From: Dehalococcoidia bacterium
GTDB lineage: Bacteria; Chloroflexota; Dehalococcoidia; SHYM01
Assembly: GCA_009692805.1 (NCBI GenBank)
Contig: SHYM01000005.1
Coordinates: 1-35,590 of the forward strand
Direction of reading: 5' to 3'
Length of the DNA: 35,590 bases
Shown here: positions 28,317 to 35,590 of the stretch, piece by piece
Layout of the letters: each line of letters begins with the position of its first letter
How positions within the stretch are numbered: position 1 is the first letter of the stretch
Program-made: the position numbers and the translations under genes
Notes under the pieces: generated by a model
What the model was told of the DNA's origin: nothing
Seen by the model: only the letters and a program-made list of their open reading frames with translations
Databases searched by the model: none

Positions 28317-29402
28317 TTAGCGCTTCTGCCCGACCGCTTGTGGCTTGCTGGGCAGTACTACCCAGGCGCGGCAGGGCGTCGTGACCCCCTCCCGGGCGTT
28401 CTCGGCCCATACCTCGCACTCCACCAGGTGCTCCCCTTTCTCCACATATTTGCGCAGCACCTTCCCGGTGCAGACCATCACGTCCCCCGGGCGATTCATG
28501 CGCCGCATCTCCATGCGAAACTTGCGCAGCCAGCCCTCGTCGCCCATCCAGTCCGTAACCACTCGTCCCAAAGTGCCGCGCATGAAGCCGGTGTTGACGA
28601 AGATGTCGGGGTGGCCAGCCGCCTTGGCGAAGGGGCGGTCGTGGTGGACTGCGTAGAAGTCCTGAGAGCCGCTGACCTGCTCCGCGATACAGGTCTCGGT
28701 GATCGGGTGTTCCTCGATAGGGAGGAGGTCGCCCTCTTTTACCTCTTCCCAGTAAATCTGGCCCGCGGGCGTACTGCTGGTAGGCCGTCGCGAACCCAGC
28801 GGTTCCGGCATTGCGGGGGGTGTGGCTACCGGTCCGGTGGGCGCTCCTTTTTGTCCAGCGGGCACTGTGTCGGTCGCCCGGTGTCGCAGCCCCAGGTTGC
28901 TCTCGATGGCCACCGTCTCTCCCTGGGGGTTCATGATTATGTTCTGGGTGGTGGTCCACACCGCGCACCAGTCGAGGCGAATGGAGAGGAAGTACATGTC
29001 CGCGTAGCGGCTCTTCACGCTCAGGCGCTCGCCTACCTTCACCGGCAGGAGCCACTCCGCCTCCACGGTCAGGTTGATGTTGCGGTCGCCTGGGCTAGGG
29101 ATGGCTGGCAACCGAGGCGCTTCCTCGCCGCGGGGCCAGATCCCGGGACCGGCGAAGTAGCTTACAAAAGGCGGAGGCACGATGACGGCGCCATACTTGC
29201 TCTTGGCGGCATATGCGGGATCGAGAAACAGACGGTTGGTATCGCCCGTCATGTGGCAATGGCGCCGTATAGGGTCGTACTCTACGGGGTAGCGGCCCTG
29301 GACGGGCTTGGTCTCTAGTCCAATGAACTTTTTCCGCATCGCCTCCAAGTCGAAGTCGAAACCGGGTATGTTTTGACGCTGGGGTTCCGGAAGCCAGTTC
29401 AT
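28317..29402 (-). CDS. Two-domain MaoC-like acyl-CoA hydratase (FAS1-like N + MaoC-like C)
   Basis: FIGLETKPVQGRYPVEYDPIRRHCHMTGDTNRLFLDPAYAAKSKYGAVIVPPPFVSYFAG...HPITETCIAEQVSGSQDFYAVHHDRPFAKAAGHPDIFVNTGFMRGTLGRVVTDWMG. Confidence 0.9.
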   Translation of the reverse strand: MNWLPEPQRQNIPGFDFDLEAMRKKFIGLETKPVQGRYPVEYDPIRRHCHMTGDTNRLFLDPAYAAKSKYGAVIVPPPFVSYFAGPGIWPRGEEAPRLPAIPSPGDRNINLTVEAEWLLPVKVGERLSVKSRYADMYFLSIRLDWCAVWTTTQNIIMNPQGETVAIESNLGLRHRATDTVPAGQKGAPTGPVATPPAMPEPLGSRRPTSSTPAGQIYWEEVKEGDLLPIEEHPITETCIAEQVSGSQDFYAVHHDRPFAKAAGHPDIFVNTGFMRGTLGRVVTDWMGDEGWLRKFRMEMRRMNRPGDVMVCTGKVLRKYVEKGEHLVECEVWAENAREGVTTPCRAWVVLPSKPQAVGQKR

Positions 29403-29452
29403 TTAATAGGTGGTCTCCTTTCTTAAGGGTTAGCTGTCATCTCAGGAGCGGT

Positions 29453-30523
29453 TCAGGAGCGTGTCGGCAGGACCACCGTGGCCTGGCAGACGGTGGCGAT
29501 GCCCTCGCGGGCTTGCTCGATCCAGACCTGGCAGTCCACCAGGTGGTCGCCCTTCTCCACGTATTTGCGCTGCACCTTCCCGGTAAGGACCATCACGTCT
29601 CCCGGGCGGTTCATGCGCCGCATGTCCACGCGGAACTTGCGCAGCCAGCCCTCGTCGCCCATCCAATCGGTGACCACGCGGGCCGCGCAGCCGCGCGTGA
29701 AGCCGTTGTTGACGAAGATGTCAGCGTGTCCGGCGCTCTTGGCAACGCCCCGGTCATGGTGGACCGGCTGGAAGTCCTGAGAACCGCTGACCTGCTCCGC
29801 GATACAGGTCTCGGTGATGGGATGCTCCAGCAGCGGCAGGGCGTCGCCCTCCTTGACGTCCTCCCAGTAGAGCCGCACATTTCGCCCCTTGCTGACTGGC
29901 GGCCTGTGCTCGCCCAAAGCCTGGGGCATCGGCGGCGCCGCCGCGGGCGCTACGTTGGGCGGGCCCTTTTGGCCCTCGGGCACCTGGTCCGCGGCGCGGT
30001 GCCGGAGGCCCAGGTTCGTTACGATAGCCACCGTCTCGCCACGCTGGTTCGTTATGATGTTCTGCGTGGTGCTCCACACCGCGCACCAGTCGAGACGGAT
30101 GGAAAGGAAGTAAAGGTCGGAGTAGCGGCTCTTTACGCTGAGGCGGTCTCCCACCTTCACCGGTATGGGCCACTCGGTGTCCACCGACATGGCGATGGGG
30201 CGTAGCCCCGGCGTCGGTATGGAAGGAAGCGTGGGCTCCTGCTCTGACCGGGGAGGCCAGTTGCCACGCCCCGCGAAGTAGATGACGAGGGGCGGCGGCA
30301 CGATCACGGCGCCGTACTTGCTCTTGGCGGCGTACTCCGGGTCCAGATAGAGGGGGTTGAGGTCCTTGGTCATGTGAGAGTGCCGGCGGATCGCGTCGTA
30401 CTCCACCGGGTAACTCCCCTGGACGGGAGTAGTCTCCACCCCGATGTATTTCTTCCGCATCGCCTCTAGGTCGTAGTCGAAGCCCGGGATGTTCTGCCTG
30501 TAGGGCAGTGGGAGCCAGTCCAT
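29453..30523 (-). CDS. Two-domain MaoC-like acyl-CoA hydratase, close paralogue of 28317..29402
   Basis: YIGVETTPVQGSYPVEYDAIRRHSHMTKDLNPLYLDPEYAAKSKYGAVIVPPPLVIYFAG...HPITETCIAEQVSGSQDFQPVHHDRGVAKSAGHADIFVNNGFTRGCAARVVTDWMG. Confidence 0.9.
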   Translation of the reverse strand: MDWLPLPYRQNIPGFDYDLEAMRKKYIGVETTPVQGSYPVEYDAIRRHSHMTKDLNPLYLDPEYAAKSKYGAVIVPPPLVIYFAGRGNWPPRSEQEPTLPSIPTPGLRPIAMSVDTEWPIPVKVGDRLSVKSRYSDLYFLSIRLDWCAVWSTTQNIITNQRGETVAIVTNLGLRHRAADQVPEGQKGPPNVAPAAAPPMPQALGEHRPPVSKGRNVRLYWEDVKEGDALPLLEHPITETCIAEQVSGSQDFQPVHHDRGVAKSAGHADIFVNNGFTRGCAARVVTDWMGDEGWLRKFRVDMRRMNRPGDVMVLTGKVQRKYVEKGDHLVDCQVWIEQAREGIATVCQATVVLPTRS

Positions 30524-30642
30524 AGCCCTCTAGACCTCCTTACCCAAGTGTTGTGCGCCCGAGGGCCAATGCTAGACCAGTGGATGGCAGCTTGTCCATA
30601 GCCCCGCGCGGCGGGCCGGGGGGAGCGCCTGCCCAGGCCTCG

Positions 30643-30969
30643 TCAAGGAGGGGGGCGCTGTTTCCCCAGGGAGAGTAGAAAGTGGCCTAGGATATCGAGA
30701 CTCCGCCGCTCCAGCACCAGGGTGAAGAGTTGTTCCTTCACCTCGCGGGGCAACAGCTCGATGGTGTTGGTGGTGGCGGTGTCGCATTTCGCCGCTGGGA
30801 AGCGGTCCAGCAGAACGTCTTTCTGCTGGTCATCGGCGGGGATGGAGATCACCTTCAAGCCGGCGAGGACCTCCCTGGCTGTCGCGGCCAGACCGGCCTC
30901 CCGCAGCCGGGTCTCGCGCTCCTCGTTGATCCAGATGTTGATGGGATATACGGGCCGGTTGGTGCTCAC
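30643..30969 (-). CDS. Conserved-looking hypothetical protein overlapping sat
   Basis: 108 aa MSTNRPVYPINIWINEERETRLREAGLAATAREVLAGLKVISIPADDQQKDVLLDRFPAAKCDTATTNTIELLPREVKEQLFTLVLERRSLDILGHFLLSLGKQ; ATG overlaps the sat stop by 4 nt. Confidence 0.7.
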   Translation of the reverse strand: MSTNRPVYPINIWINEERETRLREAGLAATAREVLAGLKVISIPADDQQKDVLLDRFPAAKCDTATTNTIELLPREVKEQLFTLVLERRSLDILGHFLLSLGKQRPPP

Positions 30970-32219
30970 GGGCTTGGGCGGCTGACCTCCTTGGAAGCGA
31001 GTGAGAACACGGGGTTTCTATCCCGCAGGTACCGCTCCGCGACGAAGGCCGATCCGAAGCCGTAGCGCTCGGCGCACTCCATCACCACGTCGAAGACCTC
31101 GGGACGGAAGATGAGGCGCGTCGGCTTGACGCCGTCCTGCAGGATGCCGCGGATCAGCGTGCCGCTGAACTGCTGGGCCTGCTCCTTGTGCCCGCAGAGC
31201 TCCTCGGAGGCGATGCCCGCGCAGAGCGGGCAATAGTACCACTCGCGGGCCAGCACTGGCTGGATCCCCAGGTCGGGCAGCTGGGCGAAGACCTCGTGGG
31301 CCGCGTAGGGTGAGTAGTAGGTGCCCACGCCGGCGTGGTCGCGCCCGAACATGTGGTGGGTGCAGCCCAGGTTTTTCCGGACCAGGGCGTGGAACACCGC
31401 CTCGCGGGGACCGGCGTAGCGCATGTCCCAGAGGAGGATGGAGGTGAGGTGGATCTCAGGCCTGAAGTACCCCGTCTCCCGCAGCCGGTCGTGGGCCAGC
31501 ACAATCGCCTCGTCGATGTAGTCCCCGGGCCGCTTCTCGCCGATGACCGCGCTCACCAGGATGCCATCGGCGTTGGCCGCGAAGTAGGCGCCCTTCATCA
31601 GCCACTCGTGCCCGGTATGGGGCACGTTCCGGGTCTGGTGGGCCACCACCCGCTTCCACCCGCGCCGGGCAATCTCGGCCCTCAGCTCGCGCGGGGTGTA
31701 CCAGAACGGCGTGAAGGGTGGGTGGACCACCAGGGGGCGCAGCAGGTTTACCTTCCCCCCCACGAACCTATCTTTGTAGGAGTACGTCCGGCGCACGCCG
31801 GGGTGCCTCTCGTCGCTGGTGCCGTAGACCTGGCGGGCCAGGGCCTCTTTGTCGTAGGAGTAGACCTCCTCCACTTCGAGGGTCGCGTAAGGCTGGTCCT
31901 GATAGAGAAGGAGGACGGTCTTGCCCTCCTTCACCCCGAAGCGCTTGATCTCCTCCTCCGCTAGGTCGAAGACTATGGGCATGCTCCACACATAGCCGTT
32001 GGCCAGCCTCATCTCCGCGGTCACCGAGCGCAGGTCGGCGGCGCCCAGGAAGCCCTCCAGGGGGGAGAAGAAGCCGTAGGCGATGCCCAGGCACTCCCGG
32101 GCGATCTGGTCCCGGATGGGGATAGCTGGCAGCCCGTGGGTTACATGCGCGGCCTGCGCAGGTGGAAGTACCCTCTCCACCAGCTTTCCGCCGTGGGGCG
32201 AAAGGGAGTTGTCAACCAT
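30966..32219 (-). CDS. sat: Sulfate adenylyltransferase (ATP sulfurylase)
   Basis: GFFSPLEGFLGAADLRSV, VAHQTRNVPHTGHEWLMK, NLGCTHHMFGRDHAGVGTYYSPYAAHEVF, HKEQAQQFSGTLIRGILQDGVKPTRLIFRPEV. Confidence 0.97.
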   Translation of the reverse strand: MVDNSLSPHGGKLVERVLPPAQAAHVTHGLPAIPIRDQIARECLGIAYGFFSPLEGFLGAADLRSVTAEMRLANGYVWSMPIVFDLAEEEIKRFGVKEGKTVLLLYQDQPYATLEVEEVYSYDKEALARQVYGTSDERHPGVRRTYSYKDRFVGGKVNLLRPLVVHPPFTPFWYTPRELRAEIARRGWKRVVAHQTRNVPHTGHEWLMKGAYFAANADGILVSAVIGEKRPGDYIDEAIVLAHDRLRETGYFRPEIHLTSILLWDMRYAGPREAVFHALVRKNLGCTHHMFGRDHAGVGTYYSPYAAHEVFAQLPDLGIQPVLAREWYYCPLCAGIASEELCGHKEQAQQFSGTLIRGILQDGVKPTRLIFRPEVFDVVMECAERYGFGSAFVAERYLRDRNPVFSLASKEVSRPSP

Positions 32220-32327
32220 GGACCTGCTCCCAAGAGACGCTGTTCACGGCCACTGTAGCGGCGCGGCCGCCGAGAGTCAACGGCTCGCTCAGCTTCGCAC
32301 TAAAAGGGTATCCCGCCAGCAATTGAG

Positions 32328-32460
32328 GGAGTGCAGAGGGGTTCTCCCCTCTGCCGGGGGTCCAAGGGGGTGTCCCCCTTCTCTCCCTTTCAGACTAGCC
32401 CCCTTCCTGGCTAGGAAGGGGGCTAGGGGGATAGTCGCTGGCATGCTCATGGAGAAAGCC
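32328..32460 (-). repeat. Dispersed intergenic repeat family R1, copy D
   Basis: ggagtgcagaggggttctcccctctgccgggggtcc...agcccccttcctggctaggaagggggctagggggatagtcgctggcatgctcatgg; reverse complement matches copy A at both ends. Confidence 0.75.
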
Positions 32461-32608
32461 TGATAGGAGACATGCGGCCTTTCGTGCAAAGCCAGCTCTC
32501 CCGAGCCCAGGGACTTGCCGTCGGCGGCGCTCGCCGTTAGAATTCGGTGGCAATCCAGAGCCCGTATCGCCCGTGTGGCTGTGTCGCCCGCGTGCATGGA
32601 GGAAGACT

Positions 32609-32917
32609 ATGCCCGTATACGAGTTCCGCTGCCGCAAGTGTGGAAAAGAATTCGAGGTGCGGCGCCTCTTTTCGGAATCGGAGAAGCCCGCCGCTTGTCC
32701 CGCCTGTCGCGGCCCCGGCGAGAAGCTGATTTCGGGCTACGCGTTCAAGATGGGGTTCTATACGCGCCCGACCGAAAATCCGTTGCGCGGTGAGGGCAGC
32801 ACCTGGTCGGGCAGGGCCGTCGCCGGCGCGGCCAAGGGCAAGGCCCCCGTCAAACCGGCGAAGAGCGCCCCAGGGAAGTCCCCTCGGCCCGCCGCCAAGG
32901 CCAAGCGGCGTAAGTGA
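32609..32917 (+). CDS. FmdB-type zinc ribbon protein
   Basis: MPVYEFRCRKCGKEFEVRRLFSESEKPAACPACRGPGEKLISG, basic Ala/Lys/Pro-rich tail. Confidence 0.93.
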   Translation: MPVYEFRCRKCGKEFEVRRLFSESEKPAACPACRGPGEKLISGYAFKMGFYTRPTENPLRGEGSTWSGRAVAGAAKGKAPVKPAKSAPGKSPRPAAKAKRRK

Positions 32918-33732
32918 CGGCCGCCTATCGCCTGGACCGGGTCTTCGTCGCCACCCCAAGCCTGGACGGCGCTTTGGTCACCTTCCAGCGGCTCTTGCAG
33001 GCCACCATCGTGGCCCGGCGCCACGACTCGCTGCTAAGGGCCAAGCGCGCCACCCTCCAGGCCGGCAGCGCGCAACTGGAGCTCTTGCAGCCAGCCGACG
33101 GCGTCAGCCCCATCCGTACTCACCTGGACCGCTACGGCGAGGGGGTCTATGCGATAAGCCTCCAGGCGGCCTCCTTCGATGGGCTTGTCGCTGGACTCTC
33201 ACCCCAAGCTGTGCCCCACACCCGCTATCCCAACGAGGCCTGGATCGCGCCCGAGGCCGGGCTGGGCGTGCGCCTGCGGCTGGCGCGCTGGCAAGAGGCG
33301 ACGCCGGCGGCTCCCGGGCCCGTGGCTGGCATCTGGGAGGTTTCCCTGGCCGTGGGAGACCTGGACGGCGTGGCCAGTCGCTGGAAGTCCCTGGTCGGTC
33401 TGCCTGGCGACGAGCGCTTCAACGCCGGGCCCCCGCTGTCCTACCAGGGGGCCGGCTTGCTGTTCGGCGACGACAGGAGCGAGGGCCGCATCGAGCTCTG
33501 CCGTCCCACCGATCCCCAGGGCGCCATGGCCCGGTTTCTGAGGAAGCGCGTGGACGCTATTTACTCCCTGACGATAGTGGCGCGGGACCTGGCCGCCTTC
33601 GAGGCGCACGTTCAAAGCCTGGGCCTCAGGCATCACCGTTTCCCCAACGGTTCCTTCACCATCCACCCCTCCCAGTGCCACGGAATGCTCCTTTTCGTAA
33701 CCCCAGGTGATCAGGTCTGGCCGGCAGCGTAG
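32914..33732 (+). CDS. VOC/glyoxalase-like domain protein
   Basis: GTG start overlapping FmdB stop by 4 nt; TAAYRLDRVFVATPSLDGALVTFQRLL...QLELLQPADGVSPIRTHLDRYGEGVYAISLQ; second half repeats the fold (IWEVSLAVGDLDGVASRWKSLVGLPGDERF). Confidence 0.8.
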   Translation: MTAAYRLDRVFVATPSLDGALVTFQRLLQATIVARRHDSLLRAKRATLQAGSAQLELLQPADGVSPIRTHLDRYGEGVYAISLQAASFDGLVAGLSPQAVPHTRYPNEAWIAPEAGLGVRLRLARWQEATPAAPGPVAGIWEVSLAVGDLDGVASRWKSLVGLPGDERFNAGPPLSYQGAGLLFGDDRSEGRIELCRPTDPQGAMARFLRKRVDAIYSLTIVARDLAAFEAHVQSLGLRHHRFPNGSFTIHPSQCHGMLLFVTPGDQVWPAA

Positions 33733-33770
33733 CGAGGCAACGTGGCTGGCTTTGAATGTCATTCTGAGGC

Positions 33771-33793
33771 GCCCTTCGGCAGGCTCAGGGTAG
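33771..33793. repeat. gcccttcggcaggctcagggtag repeat at the truncation point of an FAD-oxidoreductase remnant
   Basis: Reads YPEPAEGR on the - strand; same family as 7399..7418 and 7745..7765. Confidence 0.6.
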
Positions 33794-34157
33794 ACCAGCC
33801 GCACCGGGACCCCCAGGGAGCGCTGGAGCTCGCACTCCTGGCGTAACTCGGCGGCTTCCTGGGGCGTGGAGGCCAGGAAGAGATAGCCATACTGGTGGAA
33901 GTCTGGGCTGGCCCCGAACTCCTCCTCAAAGTGCTCGAACACCTTGAGGCTTATCTGGGAGAGCCGGATGTTGACCGCCGAGGAGAACTGCTGCCGTATA
34001 CCCCCCCCCCCGCCGCTTTGCTCGTGGCCCCGGAGCCCAGGGCGTCTTGCTCCAGCAGGACCACATTGCGGAGGCCGCGCCGGCCGAGGTAATACGCGAT
34101 GCTGGCGCCGGTGACTCCGGCGCCGATGACCACCACCTCGGCGCTGCGTGGCAGCAT
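33794..34157 (-). pseudogene. FAD-dependent oxidoreductase (DAO/sarcosine-oxidase-like), frameshifted and 3'-truncated
   Basis: MLPRSAEVVVIGAGVTGASIAYYLGRRGLRNVVLLEQDALGSGATSKAAGG then, after an 11-nt G run (+ strand C 34001-34011), IRQQFSSAVNIRLSQISLKVFEHFEEEFGASPDFHQYGYLFLASTPQEAAELRQECELQRSLGVPVRLV in another frame. Confidence 0.8.
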
Positions 34158-34302
34158 CTAGGTCGCCTCTGCCTGGGGCCGGGTGCCAGGCCCGCTGCCC
34201 TAGGTTCAGCCATGCCTGGCACCCCTCTGAATCAGTCTAGCGCCGGGCTGCGGGCGCCACAAGGATGAGCAGAGGCGCGCAGAGGCCGCGGCTGGAGGTG
34301 GG

Positions 34303-34662
34303 TTAGCGTAAGAAGAAAGAGACGACGACTATCAGCAGGGACATCGCCAGCGTGAGCACCATGATGTTGCGGAACTCGTGGCCCAGATACTTGGCCTCTG
34401 GGGTGAGGTAGACATGGCTTCTGGCGGTCTGGGCAGCGCTGGTGTTGCGCAAGGGCGGTCTACTGGCGACAGCCGCGGGCCTCTCCTGCAAAGGTGGACG
34501 CTCCTCCGCGGCAGGAGCCGCCTCGAGGCCTGGGGGAGACTGCAGGGCCGCGCCGCCCGGTGGAACGCCTACGCCCGTGTCTGGCGGCGCCGGCGTAGGA
34601 TGGAGCCGCCGCTCCCGGCGGCTGGCGGTACCCTTAGATAGGGGATGATACTTCCTGGGCAT
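34303..34662 (-). CDS. Small Pro-rich, C-terminally membrane-anchored protein
   Basis: MPRKYHPLSKGTASRRERRLHPTP...YLTPEAKYLGHEFRNIMVLTLAMSLLIVVVSFFLR; TATAAT 9 nt upstream of ATG on the - strand. Confidence 0.65.
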   Translation of the reverse strand: MPRKYHPLSKGTASRRERRLHPTPAPPDTGVGVPPGGAALQSPPGLEAAPAAEERPPLQERPAAVASRPPLRNTSAAQTARSHVYLTPEAKYLGHEFRNIMVLTLAMSLLIVVVSFFLR

Positions 34663-34713
34663 AGCGCTGGCATTATAGGGGAGCGAGACCCCGGAGGACA
34701 AGGAGGCAGCGCC

Positions 34714-35454
34714 CTAAACAGCGAAGAGCCTTTCCTTGGCGCGGGCAGCCTCGGCGACAATCTGAGCAGCGCTCTTGATCGGGAGCAGGCCCGTGTTGAC
34801 GACCATGTCGTACAGGTACGGATCATCCACGTCCGACTTGAAGTATTTCTTGACCCAAGCCCGGCGGCTCTCGTCGGACTCCTTGGCGATGCGCTGCGCG
34901 GTGGGCCTGTCTACCTTCTCGGCCTCCATCAGGCGCCGGAGGCGCGCCTCCAGGGGAGCGATGGCGTAGGTCCGCGTGGCGTGAGGCACGTCGCGCAGGA
35001 TCAACTGGCCCCCGCCGCCCACGATGACAACATTTCCCGCAACCGCCACCGCCTTGGTGACCATGGTCAGGACGTCCAGGTAGTGCTTGTCATCTAGTTC
35101 TTGTTTCGCCGAGGTGGTGGGCGTGGCTGCCTCTTGCACGGAGCGGGACAGCAGGATCTCGACGCCCGTGGGCCCCAGGAAGGGGTCGCCCGCGGAGCCC
35201 GCGGTAGCGGAGCGCTCCAGGAAGGCCTTGATGCCCCGCGCGACTCGGCCCCCGGCGGGGCCTTGCTCGAAACGCTGCGCCATCTCCTCCCGAGGCGCTC
35301 CCGCCAGTCGCTGCGCCTCCCGGGCCATGGCGTCCCGGTCCAGCAGCTCTGCCCCCAGGAGCCGGGCGACCTCTTCGGCCAGCTCTTCCCGCCCACCTCC
35401 TCGCGGACCTCCAACCGTGACTACTGCCAGCGGAAGCCTCCTAGCCGTGCTCAT
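34714..35454 (-). CDS. Cytidylate kinase-like family protein
   Basis: LAVVTVGGPRGGGREELAEEVARLLGAELLDRDAMAREAQRLAG...VVIVGGGGQLILRDVPHATRTYAIAPLEARLRRLMEAEKVDRPTAQRIAKESDESRRAWVKKYFKSDVDDPYLYDMVVNTG. Confidence 0.9.
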   Translation of the reverse strand: MSTARRLPLAVVTVGGPRGGGREELAEEVARLLGAELLDRDAMAREAQRLAGAPREEMAQRFEQGPAGGRVARGIKAFLERSATAGSAGDPFLGPTGVEILLSRSVQEAATPTTSAKQELDDKHYLDVLTMVTKAVAVAGNVVIVGGGGQLILRDVPHATRTYAIAPLEARLRRLMEAEKVDRPTAQRIAKESDESRRAWVKKYFKSDVDDPYLYDMVVNTGLLPIKSAAQIVAEAARAKERLFAV

Positions 35455-35537
35455 CTCGCTGCCCCTCCTACATCACTGGACATAACCTTGTACACCCGAC
35501 CGCTGCTCTCAGGGAAGAGTCAAGTGGTGCCTGGCCC

Positions 35538-35590
35538 CTAGTGGGCCCTGGGGTGGGCCTTCTCGTACTCGCGGCGCACATGCTCGTCCG
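35538..35590 (-). CDS. C-terminal end of an unidentified protein (truncated by window edge)
   Basis: Minus strand ...DEHVRREYEKAHPRAH* ; too short to assign. Confidence 0.3.
   Translation of the reverse strand, partial: DEHVRREYEKAHPRAH

Noticed and set aside
27115-29055. 646-aa ORF extending the thiolase upstream
   Set aside because: The N-terminal part lies out of frame over the MaoC gene 28317..29402. The real thiolase start is MRDKTCIAGIG at 28290.
32220-32262. Small ORF MAVNSVSWEQVHG overlapping the sat start as a second leader peptide
   Set aside because: No Cys/Met enrichment and it starts with GTG; it could easily be chance sequence around the sat RBS.

Overview
A 35.6 kb, GC-rich, gene-dense bacterial chromosome segment. 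It looks Chloroflexota/Dehalococcoidia-like from gene content, but taxonomy cannot be proven here. Recognisable content on the + strand: HspR/MerR-type regulator (partial), alpha/beta hydrolase, ispD, ispF, cysE-cysS, a PD-(D/E)XK-like protein, a small membrane protein, three small MaoC-fold proteins, an LLM oxidoreductase, a 1215-aa DUF255/thioredoxin-like + aldo/keto reductase fusion, and an FmdB zinc ribbon with a VOC-like protein. On the - strand: DUF62 SAM hydroxide adenosyltransferase, NHL propeller, gatB-secG, HEAT-repeat protein, TldD/PmbA, MFS transporter, BtuF-like binding protein, groEL with a His-rich tail and no groES beside it, cyclase family protein, a MaoC-MaoC-thiolase-fold-DUF35 operon, sat plus an overlapping unknown ORF, and a cytidylate-kinase-like protein. 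The most exciting element is a 17-codon ORF (3791..3844, MSSRRFLLRKLCCCTCP) directly upstream of cysE-cysS. It has a TATACT box 10 nt before its ATG, a hairpin at its stop codon, and an internal CTCCTCC that can pair with the cysE Shine-Dalgarno. Together these predict a cysteine-responsive, probably leaderless, attenuator. Other notable signals: dispersed intergenic repeat families, short palindromes inserted in frame in genes, and several decayed genes (VTT/DedA with its core deleted, SRPBCC with one amber stop, FAD oxidoreductase with an 11-bp G/C run, truncated ICL/PEPM, CoA-transferase and possible creatininase fragments). No tRNA, rRNA or CRISPR was recognised.
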